A stretch of 5,642 nt of DNA from Nitrospinota bacterium. GTDB taxonomy: Bacteria > UBA8248 > JACPRG01. The stretch spans positions 263 through 5,904 of the forward strand of contig JASLXW010000266.1 of the NCBI GenBank assembly GCA_030740135.1. Reading direction: 5' to 3'. A model generated the notes under the pieces. That model saw only the letters and a program-made list of their open reading frames with translations. It was not told the DNA's origin and ran no database searches. Below, in pieces: positions 5,611 through 5,642 of the stretch. The translations under genes were made by a program, and so were the position numbers. Positions within the stretch are counted from its first letter, which is position 1; every line of letters starts with the position of its first letter.

Positions 5611-5642
5611 AGGTTCCCACCCTTTTTCAGCAGCCCCGCGGC
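5609..5642. repeat. Possible intergenic repeat fragment with small hairpin, cut by right edge
   Basis: AAAGG (5609-5613) and CCTTT (5621-5625) form a five-base stem, followed on the plus strand by TTTTTCAGCAGCCCCGCGG to the edge. The TTTTTCAGCAGCC motif (GCTGCTGAAAAA on the other strand) resembles a dispersed intergenic element I recall from deltaproteobacterial and other high-GC genomes. That is memory rather than a search result, and only one end is visible here. Confidence 0.25.

Overview
This GC-rich window (well above 60% by eye, with strong G/C preference at third codon positions) looks like one co-directional gene cluster. Every gene I can support lies on the minus strand, so the biological reading order runs from the right edge to the left. 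The composition and gene content fit an environmental, probably Gram-negative bacterium with a high-GC genome. A deltaproteobacterium or an uncultured lineage of similar GC is possible, but nothing here fixes the taxon. I see no tRNA, rRNA, CRISPR array or transposase gene.

Layout in transcription order. (1) 5642-5550 is a short leader with a G/C-rich interrupted inverted repeat next to the ribosome binding site of the first gene. (2) 5549-3042 holds a PhnC-type ABC ATPase followed by two tandem, mutually homologous PhnE-type permeases, joined by short overlaps. (3) 3041-2812 is a gap of about 200 bp with a perfect 7-bp hairpin just after the second permease. (4) 2811-1461 encodes the two overlapping subunits of a family I 3-oxoacid CoA-transferase that most resembles 3-oxoadipate CoA-transferase (PcaI/PcaJ). 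(5) 1437-583 encodes an amidohydrolase-2 (ACMSD-like) metal-dependent hydrolase or decarboxylase. (6) 560-1 is a damaged locus. The first ~50 codons of a second amidohydrolase run straight into the middle of a metallo-beta-lactamase-fold hydrolase that lacks its N-terminal metal motif, and the reading frame is broken twice. The MBL part continues past the left edge.

As a working model, the transporter imports an anionic or organic substrate, the amidohydrolase cleaves or decarboxylates a ring-derived or carboxylated intermediate, and the CoA-transferase activates a 3-oxoacid for thiolysis. This grouping is inferred from gene order. No substrate-binding protein (PhnD) and no C-P lyase gene is visible, so phosphonate uptake should not be assumed from the transporter family alone. 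The points most worth checking are the chimeric 560-1 locus, the PhnC-E-E transporter beside CoA-transferase genes, and the leader structure at 5555-5607.
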